47,221 nt of DNA from Candidatus Acidiferrales bacterium (lineage in GTDB: Bacteria; Acidobacteriota; Terriglobia; Acidiferrales; UBA7541): assembly GCA_030038275.1 (NCBI GenBank), contig JASHPG010000204.1, positions 1 through 47,221 on the forward strand. The letters are read 5' to 3'. A program made the position numbers and the translations under genes. Positions 15,312 through 23,416 of the stretch are shown piece after piece. Each line of letters starts with the position of its first letter. Position 1 is the stretch's first letter. The notes under the pieces are model-generated. The model did not search any database. It was not told the DNA's origin and saw nothing but the letters and a program-made list of their open reading frames with translations.

Positions 15312-16274
15312 ATGACGCCAAAAGCTAAGAGGGTGCGCAAGGCCGTGCTTCCCGTCGCTGGCTTGGGCACCCGGTTCTTGCCTGCTACCAAAGCTATTCC
15401 CAAGGAGATGCTGACGGTTGTTGATAAGCCACTGATTCAATATGCCGTGGAGGAGTGCATCGCTTCGGGCATCGAGCACGTCATCTTCGTCACTGGCCGC
15501 CGGAAAAGCGCCATTGAAGATCACTTCGATTTGGCTCCCGAGCTGGAGAGTTTTCTTGAGGAGCGCGGCAAATCCGAGAGCGCTCGCACCGTTCGCGAAA
15601 TTGGTGGCGATTTGCAATTCAGCTACACGCGCCAAAGCGTCGCGCTCGGTCTGGGACACGCGGTGCTTTGCGCCGCGGAGTTGGTTGGCGACGAGCCATT
15701 TGCCGTGCTGCTCGGCGACGTGATCATGGCCTCGAACGCCCCATCGTGCGCAACATCGGCGCACACCGAGGCCCCCAACTCGCCCATTCCGGCCACTCGC
15801 GAGCTGATCGAAATCTGCGATGCCACCGGCGGCGCCGGAGCGATTCACGTGGAACAGGTGCCGCGCGAACGGCTGCACTTTTACGGGATTATCGATGCTC
15901 AGCCTGCCGAAGTTCCCGGCGGCGGAGAGAATGCGATATGGCGCGACCGGCTGCTGCGCGTCAAGGATCTGGTCGAGAAGCCCAGCGCTGATAAGGCTCC
16001 GTCAGATTTGGGCATTACCGGACGGTACGTCCTACCGCCGGAAATATTCGATTATCTTGCGGAAACCAAACCCGGCGCGGGCGGCGAAATTCAACTCACG
16101 GACGGCCTCTGCAGGCTCGCAACCGACGGCAAACTCTACGCTACCGTTTTTCAGGGGCGCACGCACGACGCGGGCGACAAGCTTGGATTTCTACAGGCGA
16201 CGGTCGAAATTGGCTTGAAAGATCCCAAGCTAGGAAATCAATTTCGCGAGTATCTGCGCAAACTGAAGCTGTAG
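15312..16274 (+). CDS. galU: UTP-glucose-1-phosphate uridylyltransferase
   Basis: GalU makes UDP-glucose from UTP and glucose-1-phosphate, the donor for cell-surface polysaccharides. It is 320 residues with the nucleotide-binding motif GLGTRFLPATKAIPKEML (about residues 17-34), VDKPLIQYAVEE, the metal-site Asp in LLGDVI, and VEKP near residue 224, followed by GRYVLPPEIFDYL and GEIQLTDGL. A short Ser/Thr/Pro-rich stretch after LLGDVIMA is longer than in most relatives. The ATG at 15312 follows a GGAGG-like site. It ends 4 bases before the convergent FmdB gene. Confidence 0.94.
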   Translation: MTPKAKRVRKAVLPVAGLGTRFLPATKAIPKEMLTVVDKPLIQYAVEECIASGIEHVIFVTGRRKSAIEDHFDLAPELESFLEERGKSESARTVREIGGDLQFSYTRQSVALGLGHAVLCAAELVGDEPFAVLLGDVIMASNAPSCATSAHTEAPNSPIPATRELIEICDATGGAGAIHVEQVPRERLHFYGIIDAQPAEVPGGGENAIWRDRLLRVKDLVEKPSADKAPSDLGITGRYVLPPEIFDYLAETKPGAGGEIQLTDGLCRLATDGKLYATVFQGRTHDAGDKLGFLQATVEIGLKDPKLGNQFREYLRKLKL

Positions 16275-16278
16275 CGGA

Positions 16279-16584
16279 TCACTTCTTTTTCTTCGATGTG
16301 GAGCTTTCGGACTTCGCTCCAGCCGCGGGTTTCGATTCCGCCGGCTTTTCCGACGATTTCTCGCCCGCGCCGTCACCTGATTTTTCGCTCGAGCTGCCCG
16401 GCTTCTTTCCGGCGTAGTCAGTCACGTACCAGCCCGTGCCCTTGAACTGGATTGCGGGCGCAGCCAGCTGGCGCTCGGCCTTACCACCACACTTGGGGCA
16501 CTTTTTTGTTTCCGACGCACCCACGTTTTCGATTTTTTCGAAGCGGTGCCCGCACTTCACGCATTTGTATTCATAAAGCGGCAA
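16279..16584 (-). CDS. FmdB-family zinc-ribbon protein
   Basis: A 101-residue protein. The N-terminal zinc ribbon is the FmdB/CxxC type: MPLYEYKCVKCGHRFE, then CPKCGGKAERQL, giving four Cys ligands, and a short strand ending GTGWYVTDYAG. The second half (about residues 60-101) is low complexity, rich in Ser, Lys, Glu, Ala and ending in KKKK, probably disordered. These proteins were named as putative regulators, but no function is proven. It converges closely with galU. Confidence 0.9.
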   Translation of the reverse strand: MPLYEYKCVKCGHRFEKIENVGASETKKCPKCGGKAERQLAAPAIQFKGTGWYVTDYAGKKPGSSSEKSGDGAGEKSSEKPAESKPAAGAKSESSTSKKKK

Positions 16585-16637
16585 AGCAAGGCTCCTAAAA
16601 GGACGACTTCGGGTACCTCAAACCTCCATAATAACAC

Positions 16638-16652
16638 GGCGGCAAAGCCGCC
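16638..16652 (-). terminator. GC hairpin downstream of the copper operon
   Basis: A 6-base GC stem (GGCGGC/GCCGCC) with a 3-base loop lies just past the stop of the small gene at 16675 on the minus strand. The following sequence (GTGTTATTATGG on that strand) is only weakly T-rich, so termination is plausible but not compelling. It precedes the start of the FmdB gene at 16584. Confidence 0.3.
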
Positions 16653-16674
16653 CGTTGTTGACGACCGCAACGCG

Positions 16675-16902
16675 TTAAGCGGCAGGAACGCGGCGTAGCA
16701 CGGGGATGCGAGCCTCGCGCAGGATGTGCTCCACCACATCTTCGCGCAGCCTCGAAGCATCGTAATCGAAGTGCAGGTGGTTCGCCTTTTCGTCGAAGTG
16801 GAACTTCTGCAGCCCGTAGGTATTCGCAAATCTACCGAGTGCGCGATACTGCTCCGGCTTCAGCTTGTCCTGAAGCTCGTACGTCACAGTCATGAAGGTC
16901 AT
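16675..16902 (-). CDS. Small protein of possible HMA-like ferredoxin fold
   Basis: A 75-residue protein with a strand-helix-strand-strand-helix-strand pattern: MTVTYELQDK, a helix with YRALGRFANTYG, LQKFHFDEKANHLHFDYDA and a last helix with REDVVEHILREARIPV. This matches the layout of heavy-metal-associated domains, and the gene directly follows the copper ATPase gene. The CxxC metal motif is absent, so it may have lost metal binding or serve another role such as a partner for the ATPase. The product is not one I recognise by name. Confidence 0.6.
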   Translation of the reverse strand: MTFMTVTYELQDKLKPEQYRALGRFANTYGLQKFHFDEKANHLHFDYDASRLREDVVEHILREARIPVLRRVPAA

Positions 16903-16957
16903 GCGGGGATTATAGCAGAGCGCGCAGCCGAGTAGCCGCGACCTGCTCCGCGTTTGC

Positions 16958-19537
16958 CTATAGCTTCAGGCGATGCAGACGCAACGCGTTGCTTATCACG
17001 GAAACGGAGCTGAACGTCATCGCGGCGCTGGCGATAATCGGACTCAAAAGCAGGCCGAAAGGCGGATACAACACGCCTGCCGCAATCGGTATCCCGACCG
17101 AGTTGTAAACGAACGCGAAAAACAGGTTCTGCCGGATGTTCCGCATTGTGGCGCGACTCAGAGTGCGCGCGCGAACGATTCCGCTCAGGTTGCCCTCCAG
17201 CAGGGTAATGCCAGCACTTTCGATTGCAACGTCCGTTCCCGTTCCCATGGCAATGCCCACGTTGGCCTGCGCGAGCGCAGGTGCGTCGTTCACGCCGTCG
17301 CCCGCCATCGCGACGACGTGTCCCTCGGATTGCAGGCGTTTGATAATGGTGCTCTTTTCATCCGGCAATATGCCGGCACTCACTTGGTCGATGCCTAGCT
17401 TACGCGCCACAGCTTCGGCGGCTGCTCGGCTGTCGCCCGTGACCATGACGACGCGGATTCCTTGGCCATGCAAAGCTTTCACGGCATCGAGTGCCGTCGG
17501 TTTTAACGGATCGGACACCGCGACCAGCCCGGCGAGCTTCCCGTCAACTGCGGCAAACACCACCGTCTGACCGTCTGCTTCGAGATCGCTCGCGCGGCTT
17601 TCTAATATCTCGGTCTCGATCCCTATCTCGGACATAAGCGCGCGATTACCAAGCGCCGCTTTGCTGCCGTCGATGAATCCGGTGATCCCCTTACCGGTCA
17701 GCGAGCGAAACTCCTTCGCTTCACCGAACGTGACATTGCGCTCTTTTGCCGCGGAGAGGATCGCCGCGGCGAGCGGGTGCTCGCTCGCGCGCTCAAGCGA
17801 ACTCGCAATCCGTAGCACCCGCGTTTCATCTGCGCCTGGCGCGGCCGCGATCGATGCGACCCGCGGTTTACCTTCCGTAAGAGTACCGGTTTTGTCCACG
17901 ACGACCGTATCAACCTTGCCTAAGATTTCGAGCGCCTCGGCATTCTTCACCAGCACGCCCGCGAGCGCGCCGCGACCTGTTCCAACCATGATGGCCATTG
18001 GCGTTGCCAGACCCAAGGCGCACGGGCACGCGATGATCAGCACGGCGACGGCGTTCAATAGAGCGTGAGCCATCTTCGGCGATGGGCCAACGAATGACCA
18101 CACGATGAAGGTGACGACGGCGCAGAGAACCACAGCGGGAACAAAATACGAAGCTACTTTATCCGCCAGCCGCTGTACCGGCGCACGGCTGCGCTGCGCC
18201 TCGCTCACCATCCGGACGATTTGCGCCAGCAGCGTTTCACCGCCCACGCGCTCGGCGCGCATTAAGAAGCTTCCCGTGCCGTTCACCGTGCCACCGGTCA
18301 CGCGGCCGCCATTCGATTTCTCCGCCGGAATCGGTTCGCCCGTAACCAGGGATTCGTCGATCGAGCTCGATCCATCGATCACCGTGCCATCCACAGGCAC
18401 GCGCTCGCCGGGCCGGACGCGCAGCGTGTCACCGGGCGCGATCTGCTCGGCAGCAACATCGACTTCAGTCCCGTCCGCGCGCACTAGCCGCGCCGTTTTG
18501 GGAGAAAGCTTCAGCAACGAACGAATTGCGGCCGACGTGCGGCTGCGAGCGCGCAATTCGAGCACTTGCCCGAGAAGCACCAGCGTAGTGATCGCCGCTG
18601 CTGCCTCGAAGTACGTCGGAACCTCGCCACTCATCAGCCGGAAAGTCGCCGGAAACGCTCTGGGAAACAAAACGGCAGCGACGCTGTAGAGATAAGCTGC
18701 GCCGGTGCCTAGCGCGATCAGAGAAAACATGTTGAGACTGCGATTCACGAGCGAGCCCCAGCCGCGTTCGAAAAATGGCCAGCCGCCCCACAGCACTACC
18801 GGCGTCGCCAGCACAAATTCGATCCAGTCCACGTAGCGCAACGGCATGATTTTCGCGATGGAACTCGGCGCCATCCCGAGCACGAGGATAGGAATCGTCA
18901 GAGCCACGCTGATCCAGAAGCGCCGCGACATCTGCTTGAGTTCCGGATTGTCTTCCTCGTCGGCAGTGACGGTGCGCGGTTCCAATGCCATCCCACAAAC
19001 AGGACACGCGCCTGGCTCTGAGCGCACGATCTCCGGATGCATCGGGCATGTGTATTCAATACGAGTGGCGGGCGCGAGTGGAAATTCCGGTTCCAACACC
19101 ATGCCACACTTGGGGCACGGCCCGGGTTGGGCTTGGCGCACTTCCGGATCCATCGGGCAGACGTACGCTGTTGCTCGTTTCGGCCCCGGCGGGCGCGGCA
19201 GGCCTTTGTGATCCGCGTTCAGGGGCGCGGGTAAGCCATCGGTCGCCTTCGCCCCCGCGGGAGGCGCGCCGCCCAATTGCACAAGCGCTGCGTGGCCGGA
19301 GTGAGCATCGCTGCGGCCTGCTGTCGGTGCGCCGAGTTGCACGAGTGAACTATCACTCTTGACCGGCTGTCGTTGGAGGTATTTTTGCGGATCGGCGTGG
19401 AATTTCGAGGCGCAGCCGGCGCAGCAGAAATAATACGTTCTGCCCCCGTACTCGCAAATGTGTGCGGTTTTCGCCGGATCGACGGTCATCCCGCATACGG
19501 GATCGCGCTCTTTTACTGTAACGTTTTCTTGCGCCAT
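16958..19537 (-). CDS. copA: P1B-type copper-translocating ATPase with N-terminal YHS and two metal-binding repeats
   Basis: An 859-residue heavy-metal P-type ATPase, most likely a Cu(I) exporter. The N-terminus has a YHS domain (about residues 11-55, [13 protein letters not shown], then [10 protein letters not shown]), a low-complexity linker (about 60-122) and two CPM(D/H)PE...CPxCGM repeats (about 126-149 and 162-186). The core is complete: TGEP in the actuator (about 399), CPC in the membrane (504-506), the phosphorylated Asp in DKTGTLT (548-554), the SEHPLA motif and [13 protein letters not shown] with the N-terminal Cys-rich repeats favours copper over zinc. It lies between tlpA and the HMA-like gene, all on one strand. 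Confidence 0.95.
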   Translation of the reverse strand: MAQENVTVKERDPVCGMTVDPAKTAHICEYGGRTYYFCCAGCASKFHADPQKYLQRQPVKSDSSLVQLGAPTAGRSDAHSGHAALVQLGGAPPAGAKATDGLPAPLNADHKGLPRPPGPKRATAYVCPMDPEVRQAQPGPCPKCGMVLEPEFPLAPATRIEYTCPMHPEIVRSEPGACPVCGMALEPRTVTADEEDNPELKQMSRRFWISVALTIPILVLGMAPSSIAKIMPLRYVDWIEFVLATPVVLWGGWPFFERGWGSLVNRSLNMFSLIALGTGAAYLYSVAAVLFPRAFPATFRLMSGEVPTYFEAAAAITTLVLLGQVLELRARSRTSAAIRSLLKLSPKTARLVRADGTEVDVAAEQIAPGDTLRVRPGERVPVDGTVIDGSSSIDESLVTGEPIPAEKSNGGRVTGGTVNGTGSFLMRAERVGGETLLAQIVRMVSEAQRSRAPVQRLADKVASYFVPAVVLCAVVTFIVWSFVGPSPKMAHALLNAVAVLIIACPCALGLATPMAIMVGTGRGALAGVLVKNAEALEILGKVDTVVVDKTGTLTEGKPRVASIAAAPGADETRVLRIASSLERASEHPLAAAILSAAKERNVTFGEAKEFRSLTGKGITGFIDGSKAALGNRALMSEIGIETEILESRASDLEADGQTVVFAAVDGKLAGLVAVSDPLKPTALDAVKALHGQGIRVVMVTGDSRAAAEAVARKLGIDQVSAGILPDEKSTIIKRLQSEGHVVAMAGDGVNDAPALAQANVGIAMGTGTDVAIESAGITLLEGNLSGIVRARTLSRATMRNIRQNLFFAFVYNSVGIPIAAGVLYPPFGLLLSPIIASAAMTFSSVSVISNALRLHRLKL

Positions 19538-19611
19538 TTTTGCTCACATCGGATGCCGCAAGTGGCGATCCGTCGCAGCGGCAACCCTGGGACCGCTCGC
19601 TGGCTCGTGCG

Positions 19612-20148
19612 CTAATTCTGGCGCAGGACGGCTTCGAGGTAAGCCATCATCGCCGGACTCGTCCAGTCCTGCGGGCCGATGATTTTACTGTCGATCTTTC
19701 CGTCGCGATCGATCACGTAAGTTTCGGGCCACATCGTGCTGCCGTACGAAAGCGGAATTTTCTGCGAGGGGTCGCGATAAGTCGGAAAATCGATATGGTA
19801 GGTTTTTAGGAAATTGGCGTAGGCGTTCGGGTCGTCATCGATGCTGATGCCCAGGACGGTGCCACCCAGGGGCGCGATTCTCTTCTGTAGGGCGTTGAGT
19901 GAGGGGGCCTCTTCGACGCAGGGCGGGCACCAGGTAGCCCAAAAATTAAGCAAGACGACCTTACCCCGCAAACTGGAAAGAGACATGGGCTTACCGTCCA
20001 TCGTGAACGCAAAGTTTTTCGCGGATTGCCCGTGAAGACTCGCCGACCCGTTGCGGTAACTCGGATGTATGAACAACACGATCAAAGCGGCAATAAACGC
20101 AAGAGCCGCTCCTGCCTTTAGGTTCCTTTTCAATCGGACACCAGCCAC
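19612..20148 (-). CDS. TlpA/ResA-like membrane-anchored thioredoxin
   Basis: A 178-residue exported thiol-disulfide protein. An N-terminal anchor (about residues 10-28) is followed by a thioredoxin domain with the active site WCPPC (about residue 72) inside LLNFWATWCPPCVEEAPSL. Next come the TlpA-type segments VLGISIDDDPNAYANFLK and the cis-Pro loop WPETYVIDRDG. Such proteins keep periplasmic Cys reduced, for example for cytochrome c or CuA assembly. That would fit the copper ATPase gene downstream on the same strand (74 bases apart), though this link is inferred. The start codon is GTG. Confidence 0.9.
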   Translation of the reverse strand: MAGVRLKRNLKAGAALAFIAALIVLFIHPSYRNGSASLHGQSAKNFAFTMDGKPMSLSSLRGKVVLLNFWATWCPPCVEEAPSLNALQKRIAPLGGTVLGISIDDDPNAYANFLKTYHIDFPTYRDPSQKIPLSYGSTMWPETYVIDRDGKIDSKIIGPQDWTSPAMMAYLEAVLRQN

Positions 20149-20155
20149 CTATAAT
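20127..20155 (+). promoter_or_regulatory. Candidate promoter for the glycosyltransferase operon
   Basis: A TATAAT box at 20150-20155 stands 17 bases after TTTTCA (20127-20132, four of six matches to the -35 consensus). Transcription would start near 20162, about 55 bases before the TTG start of the glycosyltransferase gene. The boxes overlap the 5' end of the divergent tlpA gene. Seen from sequence only. Confidence 0.4.
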
Positions 20156-20216
20156 AATAATTGCCAAACCTGAAGAACCTTAGTTTAGCTCCCTCGCGGA
20201 CAGGATTCAAAAGACC

Positions 20217-21242
20217 TTGATCTCCGCCATCATCCCCGCACGAAACGAAGAAGCGTCGATAGCACGCGCGGTGGAGTCTGTTGCGGCTCAGCCAGAAATC
20301 GGTGAAGTTATCGTCGTAAACGATCAATCGACGGATCGTACAGGCGAAATCCTGCGGGAGCTGTCAAAACGAATTCCGAAGCTCAAGGTGCTCAATGCCG
20401 GAGACTTGCCGCTCGGTTGGGTGGGGAAGAATCATGCTGCTGCCATCGGCGCAGTGGCTGCTACCGGCGATTGGCTGCTCTTTACTGACGCCGACACTTT
20501 CCATCACCTCGGTGCTGCGCGGCGGGCGCTGGCCGACGCCGTGGATCACTCGGCAATCCTCGTTTCCTACTCGCCCGAGCAGGAAATGGATTCGTTCTGG
20601 GAACGCGCCGTGATCCCGTTCGTTTATGGCCGCCTCGCCTCGCGATATTCCTTCGCGCAGGTGAACGACCCGCGTCGGCCGGAAGCCGCTGCGAATGGGC
20701 AATTTTTGCTCATCTTGCGTGACGCATACGAAGCCGTCGGCGGCCATGCCGTGATCGCCTCTGAAATTCTTGAGGATGTTGCCCTGGCGCGCCTAGTGAA
20801 GTCACAAGGCTATGGAATTTACTTCACTGCTCCGATCGGCATCGTTCGCGCGCGAATGTATCGTTCTGTTGGCGCGATGTGGCAGGGATGGACTAAGAAT
20901 TTATACTTGCTCGCGGGCGGCAGCGCGAAAGCAGCCCTGCTGGAGATGGCCGAAGTGTTGCCTTGGTTCGACGTATCCGCGATGCTGGCGATCTGGATCT
21001 ATTTGCGCGCGCATGCCTCCGCATCCGTGTGGCTCCTCCCGCTGCTTCTACTACTGCCAATCATACGGGTGCACTTGCAGTACGGCATTCAGCTGTACCG
21101 GAATCTTTATCCCGTGTCCTACGTCCAATATTGTCTGCCAGGAATGATGTTCTATTGCGCTGCGTTCATCGCATCTTGGTGGAAGAACGCACACGGCGCG
21201 GTGGTGTGGAAGGGAAGAGCCTATCCGGCCAAAACTTCATGA
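20217..21242 (+). CDS. Family 2 glycosyltransferase, membrane-bound
   Basis: A 341-residue GT-A fold glycosyltransferase. The nucleotide-sugar site is seen in SAIIPARNEEASIARAVESV and VIVVNDQSTDRTGEIL; the DxD-type motif is FTDADTFHH (about residue 90). The acceptor-side acidic motif is ILEDVALARLVKSQG. The C-terminal third has several membrane segments (VWLLPLLLLLPIIRVHL and others). This layout is close to the carotenoid/hopanoid-associated glycosyltransferases (CrtQ/HpnB-like); the acceptor is unknown. The TTG at 20217 is the only start that gives the full N-terminal strand. Its stop overlaps the next gene by four bases. Confidence 0.88.
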   Translation: MISAIIPARNEEASIARAVESVAAQPEIGEVIVVNDQSTDRTGEILRELSKRIPKLKVLNAGDLPLGWVGKNHAAAIGAVAATGDWLLFTDADTFHHLGAARRALADAVDHSAILVSYSPEQEMDSFWERAVIPFVYGRLASRYSFAQVNDPRRPEAAANGQFLLILRDAYEAVGGHAVIASEILEDVALARLVKSQGYGIYFTAPIGIVRARMYRSVGAMWQGWTKNLYLLAGGSAKAALLEMAEVLPWFDVSAMLAIWIYLRAHASASVWLLPLLLLLPIIRVHLQYGIQLYRNLYPVSYVQYCLPGMMFYCAAFIASWWKNAHGAVVWKGRAYPAKTS

Positions 21243-21676
21243 TTCGAGTGACGAGAAAAATCGAGTTTTCGGCCGCCCATTTCTATCACAACCCGAATTT
21301 CTCGGCCGAGGAGAACCGGCGCATATTCGGTAAATGCAATAATCCACATGGCCACGGGCATAACTACACCGTCGAAGTAACCATTGCGGGCGAACCCGAT
21401 CCTGCCACCGGCATGGTGCTGAATCTGAAGGAACTGAAAGAAATTTTGGAGCGGGAGATCTGCGACCGCATGGACCATCGTCATCTGAACTACGAGGTGC
21501 CGGAACTGGCCGGCCAAATTCCCACATGCGAAAATCTTTCTGCCACGATCTGGCGCCTGATCGAGCCTAAGATCACCCAAGGTCGGCTTGACCGTGTACG
21601 CGTGTACGAATCGCCGGATATTTTTGCGGAGTGCACGTTGGTGCCTAGTGGCAGCGCAAACACGGAGCGCCGTTGA
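21239..21676 (+). CDS. 6-pyruvoyl-tetrahydropterin synthase/QueD family protein 1
   Basis: A 145-residue member of the PTPS/6-carboxytetrahydropterin synthase family, which acts on dihydroneopterin triphosphate in queuosine or tetrahydropterin synthesis. The zinc ligands are H14 (FSAAHFY), H39 and H41 (PHGHGHNY). The catalytic Cys is C33 in GKCNNP, and the Asp-His pair is intact in RMDHRHLN. The C-x5-H-x-H spacing matches the animal PTPS form. The ATG at 21239 overlaps the glycosyltransferase stop (ATGA), and the stop overlaps the second copy, so the group is translated as a unit. Confidence 0.92.
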   Translation: MIRVTRKIEFSAAHFYHNPNFSAEENRRIFGKCNNPHGHGHNYTVEVTIAGEPDPATGMVLNLKELKEILEREICDRMDHRHLNYEVPELAGQIPTCENLSATIWRLIEPKITQGRLDRVRVYESPDIFAECTLVPSGSANTERR

Positions 21677-22089
21677 GCCACCCGTTGAAGTTGACGCTGA
21701 CGCGCTGCTACCGCTTTTCCGCCTCGCATCGTCTGCACAGCCCGCGCTTTACGGAAGAGCAGAATCGTGATCTCTACGGCAAATGCAGCAATCCATACGG
21801 CCATGGACACAATTACACCGTGGAGGTCACCGTCGGCGGGCCGATCGATCCGGAGACCGGAATGATCGCCAATCTAGGCGAGCTGGATCCATTCGTCGAG
21901 CGCGAGGTGATCGAACCGTTCGATCAAAAGTATTTGAACGAGGAAATCCCAGAATTTCAAGACGTCGTGCCGACCACCGAAAACCTCTGCCGCGAAATTT
22001 ACCGGCGTCTGAAATCATTCCCTGCGGCGCGCCTTGAGCGGGTGCGCGTCGAGGAAACTAGCAACAACAGCTTCGAATACGGCGGCTGA
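21673..22089 (+). CDS. 6-pyruvoyl-tetrahydropterin synthase/QueD family protein 2, His of the triad replaced
   Basis: A 138-residue paralogue of the preceding gene. It keeps the zinc ligands H19 (FSASHRL), H44 and H46 (PYGHGHNY) and the Cys C38 (GKCSNP). Where family members have Asp-His in the catalytic pair, it reads [10 protein letters not shown]: the Asp remains but His is Gln (codon CAA). The C-terminal Glu region ([11 protein letters not shown]) is present. It may do another reaction in the same pathway, or act with copy 1. The TTG at 21673 overlaps the previous stop (TTGA). It is followed closely by folE. Confidence 0.9.
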   Translation: MSHPLKLTLTRCYRFSASHRLHSPRFTEEQNRDLYGKCSNPYGHGHNYTVEVTVGGPIDPETGMIANLGELDPFVEREVIEPFDQKYLNEEIPEFQDVVPTTENLCREIYRRLKSFPAARLERVRVEETSNNSFEYGG

Positions 22090-22130
22090 GTGCGGAAGAA
22101 GCAGTGCGACGCAAGATCAGGAGCAGCGCC

Positions 22131-22736
22131 ATGAGCGAAAGCGACACAACGGAAATCGTGGTCCCAGCGACGGCGGAATCGGAAACCATCGCCGATTTAG
22201 TCCGCCGAATGATCGCGCAGCTGGGCGAAGATCCCAACCGCGAAGGCTTGCGGCGCACGCCCGAGCGTTTCGAAAAAGCGCTGCGCTACTTAACCAGCGG
22301 ATACCGTCAGGACCCCGAGAAAATTCTGAATAACGCGATGTTCAGCGTCGGCTATGACGAGATGGTTGTTGTCAAGGACATCGAGGTGTACAGCCTCTGC
22401 GAGCACCACCTGCTGCCGTTTTTCGGCAAATGCCACGTCGCGTACTTGCCGAACAAGAAAGTCGTCGGCCTCAGTAAAATCGCGCGCCTCGTCAACATGT
22501 ACGCGCGCCGCTTGCAGATTCAAGAGCGGCTCACCAATCAGATTGCCACCACCATTCAGGAACAGCTCAGGCCGCAGGGTGTCGGCGTAATCATCGAAGC
22601 GCGCCATCTTTGCATGGTTATGCGCGGCGTGGAAAAGCAGAACTCCGCTGCCATCACCAGCGCCATGCTCGGCGAGTTTCGCGACAACAAACAGACTCGC
22701 GACGAATTCCTATCGCTGGTGCATAGAACGCAGTAG
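22131..22736 (+). CDS. folE: GTP cyclohydrolase I
   Basis: FolE opens the guanine ring of GTP to give 7,8-dihydroneopterin triphosphate, the substrate for the PTPS-type enzymes encoded just upstream and the first step to folate. It is 201 residues with the zinc Cys and His in [10 protein letters not shown], the segment [20 protein letters not shown], and the second zinc Cys in [14 protein letters not shown]. The ATG at 22131 follows AGGAG by a normal distance; a GTG at 22104 in the same frame would add 9 basic residues and is less likely. Confidence 0.95.
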   Translation: MSESDTTEIVVPATAESETIADLVRRMIAQLGEDPNREGLRRTPERFEKALRYLTSGYRQDPEKILNNAMFSVGYDEMVVVKDIEVYSLCEHHLLPFFGKCHVAYLPNKKVVGLSKIARLVNMYARRLQIQERLTNQIATTIQEQLRPQGVGVIIEARHLCMVMRGVEKQNSAAITSAMLGEFRDNKQTRDEFLSLVHRTQ

Positions 22737-22838
22737 CAACTTCTTCGCCGGAATCAGTCTCGGTTAACGCGGCTCTCAAGTATTTGTTTGAGTGAAAAGT
22801 CGGTCTCCGCGGCCGCCCTTTCGCGCCGTAATTTCCCT

Positions 22839-22866
22839 TTGCACTGCACTCTCACTGTGCTAGCAT
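22839..22866 (+). promoter_or_regulatory. Candidate sigma-70 promoter for rpsO
   Basis: TTGCAC (22839-22844) and TAGCAT (22861-22866) are 16 bases apart and match the -35 and -10 consensus at four of six positions each. A transcript would begin near 22874, about 60 bases before the rpsO start. It lies in the 195-base gap between folE and rpsO. Confidence 0.4.
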
Positions 22867-22931
22867 TTTTGTATCTTGAAGAGGCAAATAGAAATAAGGA
22901 AGGGCCGTAACGTTTCAGAGGGAGGGGTGAG

Positions 22932-23192
22932 TTGAGCGAAGCCAAGGCCGGCCTGATCGAGCAATACAGGGTCCACCCGAAAGATACCGGATCGCCGGAA
23001 GTGCAGATCGCACTACTAAGCGAACGCATCAACTACCTCACCACACATCTCCAGTCCCACGCGAAAGATCACGCCTCGCGTCGCGGGTTGATCATGATGG
23101 TCAACAAGCGCCGGAGGCTGCTGGATTATCTGAACCGGCGCGACCCAGATCGGTATCGCGAGATTGTGGCACGACTCAGTTTGCGCAAGTAG
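22932..23192 (+). CDS. rpsO: 30S ribosomal protein S15
   Basis: S15 binds the three-way junction of 16S rRNA and helps form the 30S platform. The product is 86 residues, close to the usual 88-89. Hallmarks are [20 protein letters not shown] (about residues 20-39), [20 protein letters not shown] and [13 protein letters not shown]. The start codon is TTG at 22932, backed by a strong ribosome binding site (GGGAGGGG) a few bases upstream. It is followed by pnp after a 224-base leader, the conserved rpsO-pnp order. Confidence 0.96.
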   Translation: MSEAKAGLIEQYRVHPKDTGSPEVQIALLSERINYLTTHLQSHAKDHASRRGLIMMVNKRRRLLDYLNRRDPDRYREIVARLSLRK

Positions 23193-23310
23193 CGCCGAAT
23201 TCCTGAGCGGCTCTTTCCGCCGCGCTTTCCAAAACCGCCAGAACCGGAGCCTCGGGCCGTGGTGCGGACCTGTGAAATCGCGCCCTGCTGCGTGGTTTAT
23301 TGAGTAACGG

Positions 23311-23399
23311 ACCCGATCGCGGGTTCTATTCCCTTCAACGATGATTACCAACAGATTTCTCAGTCGCGAAAGCTGATAACCCTATCCCGGCGAACCGGG
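23311..23399 (+). promoter_or_regulatory. Hairpins in the rpsO-pnp leader
   Basis: Two short perfect stems lie between rpsO and pnp: ACCCG-ATCG-CGGGT (23311-23324) and, just before the pnp ribosome binding site, CCCGG-CGAA-CCGGG (23386-23399). In enteric bacteria the pnp leader is a stem cut by RNase III for autoregulation; a similar role here is inference. The second hairpin ends 17 bases before the pnp ATG and could hide or expose its ribosome binding site. Confidence 0.4.
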
Positions 23400-23416
23400 G
23401 AAGAAGGATGTGAAGG

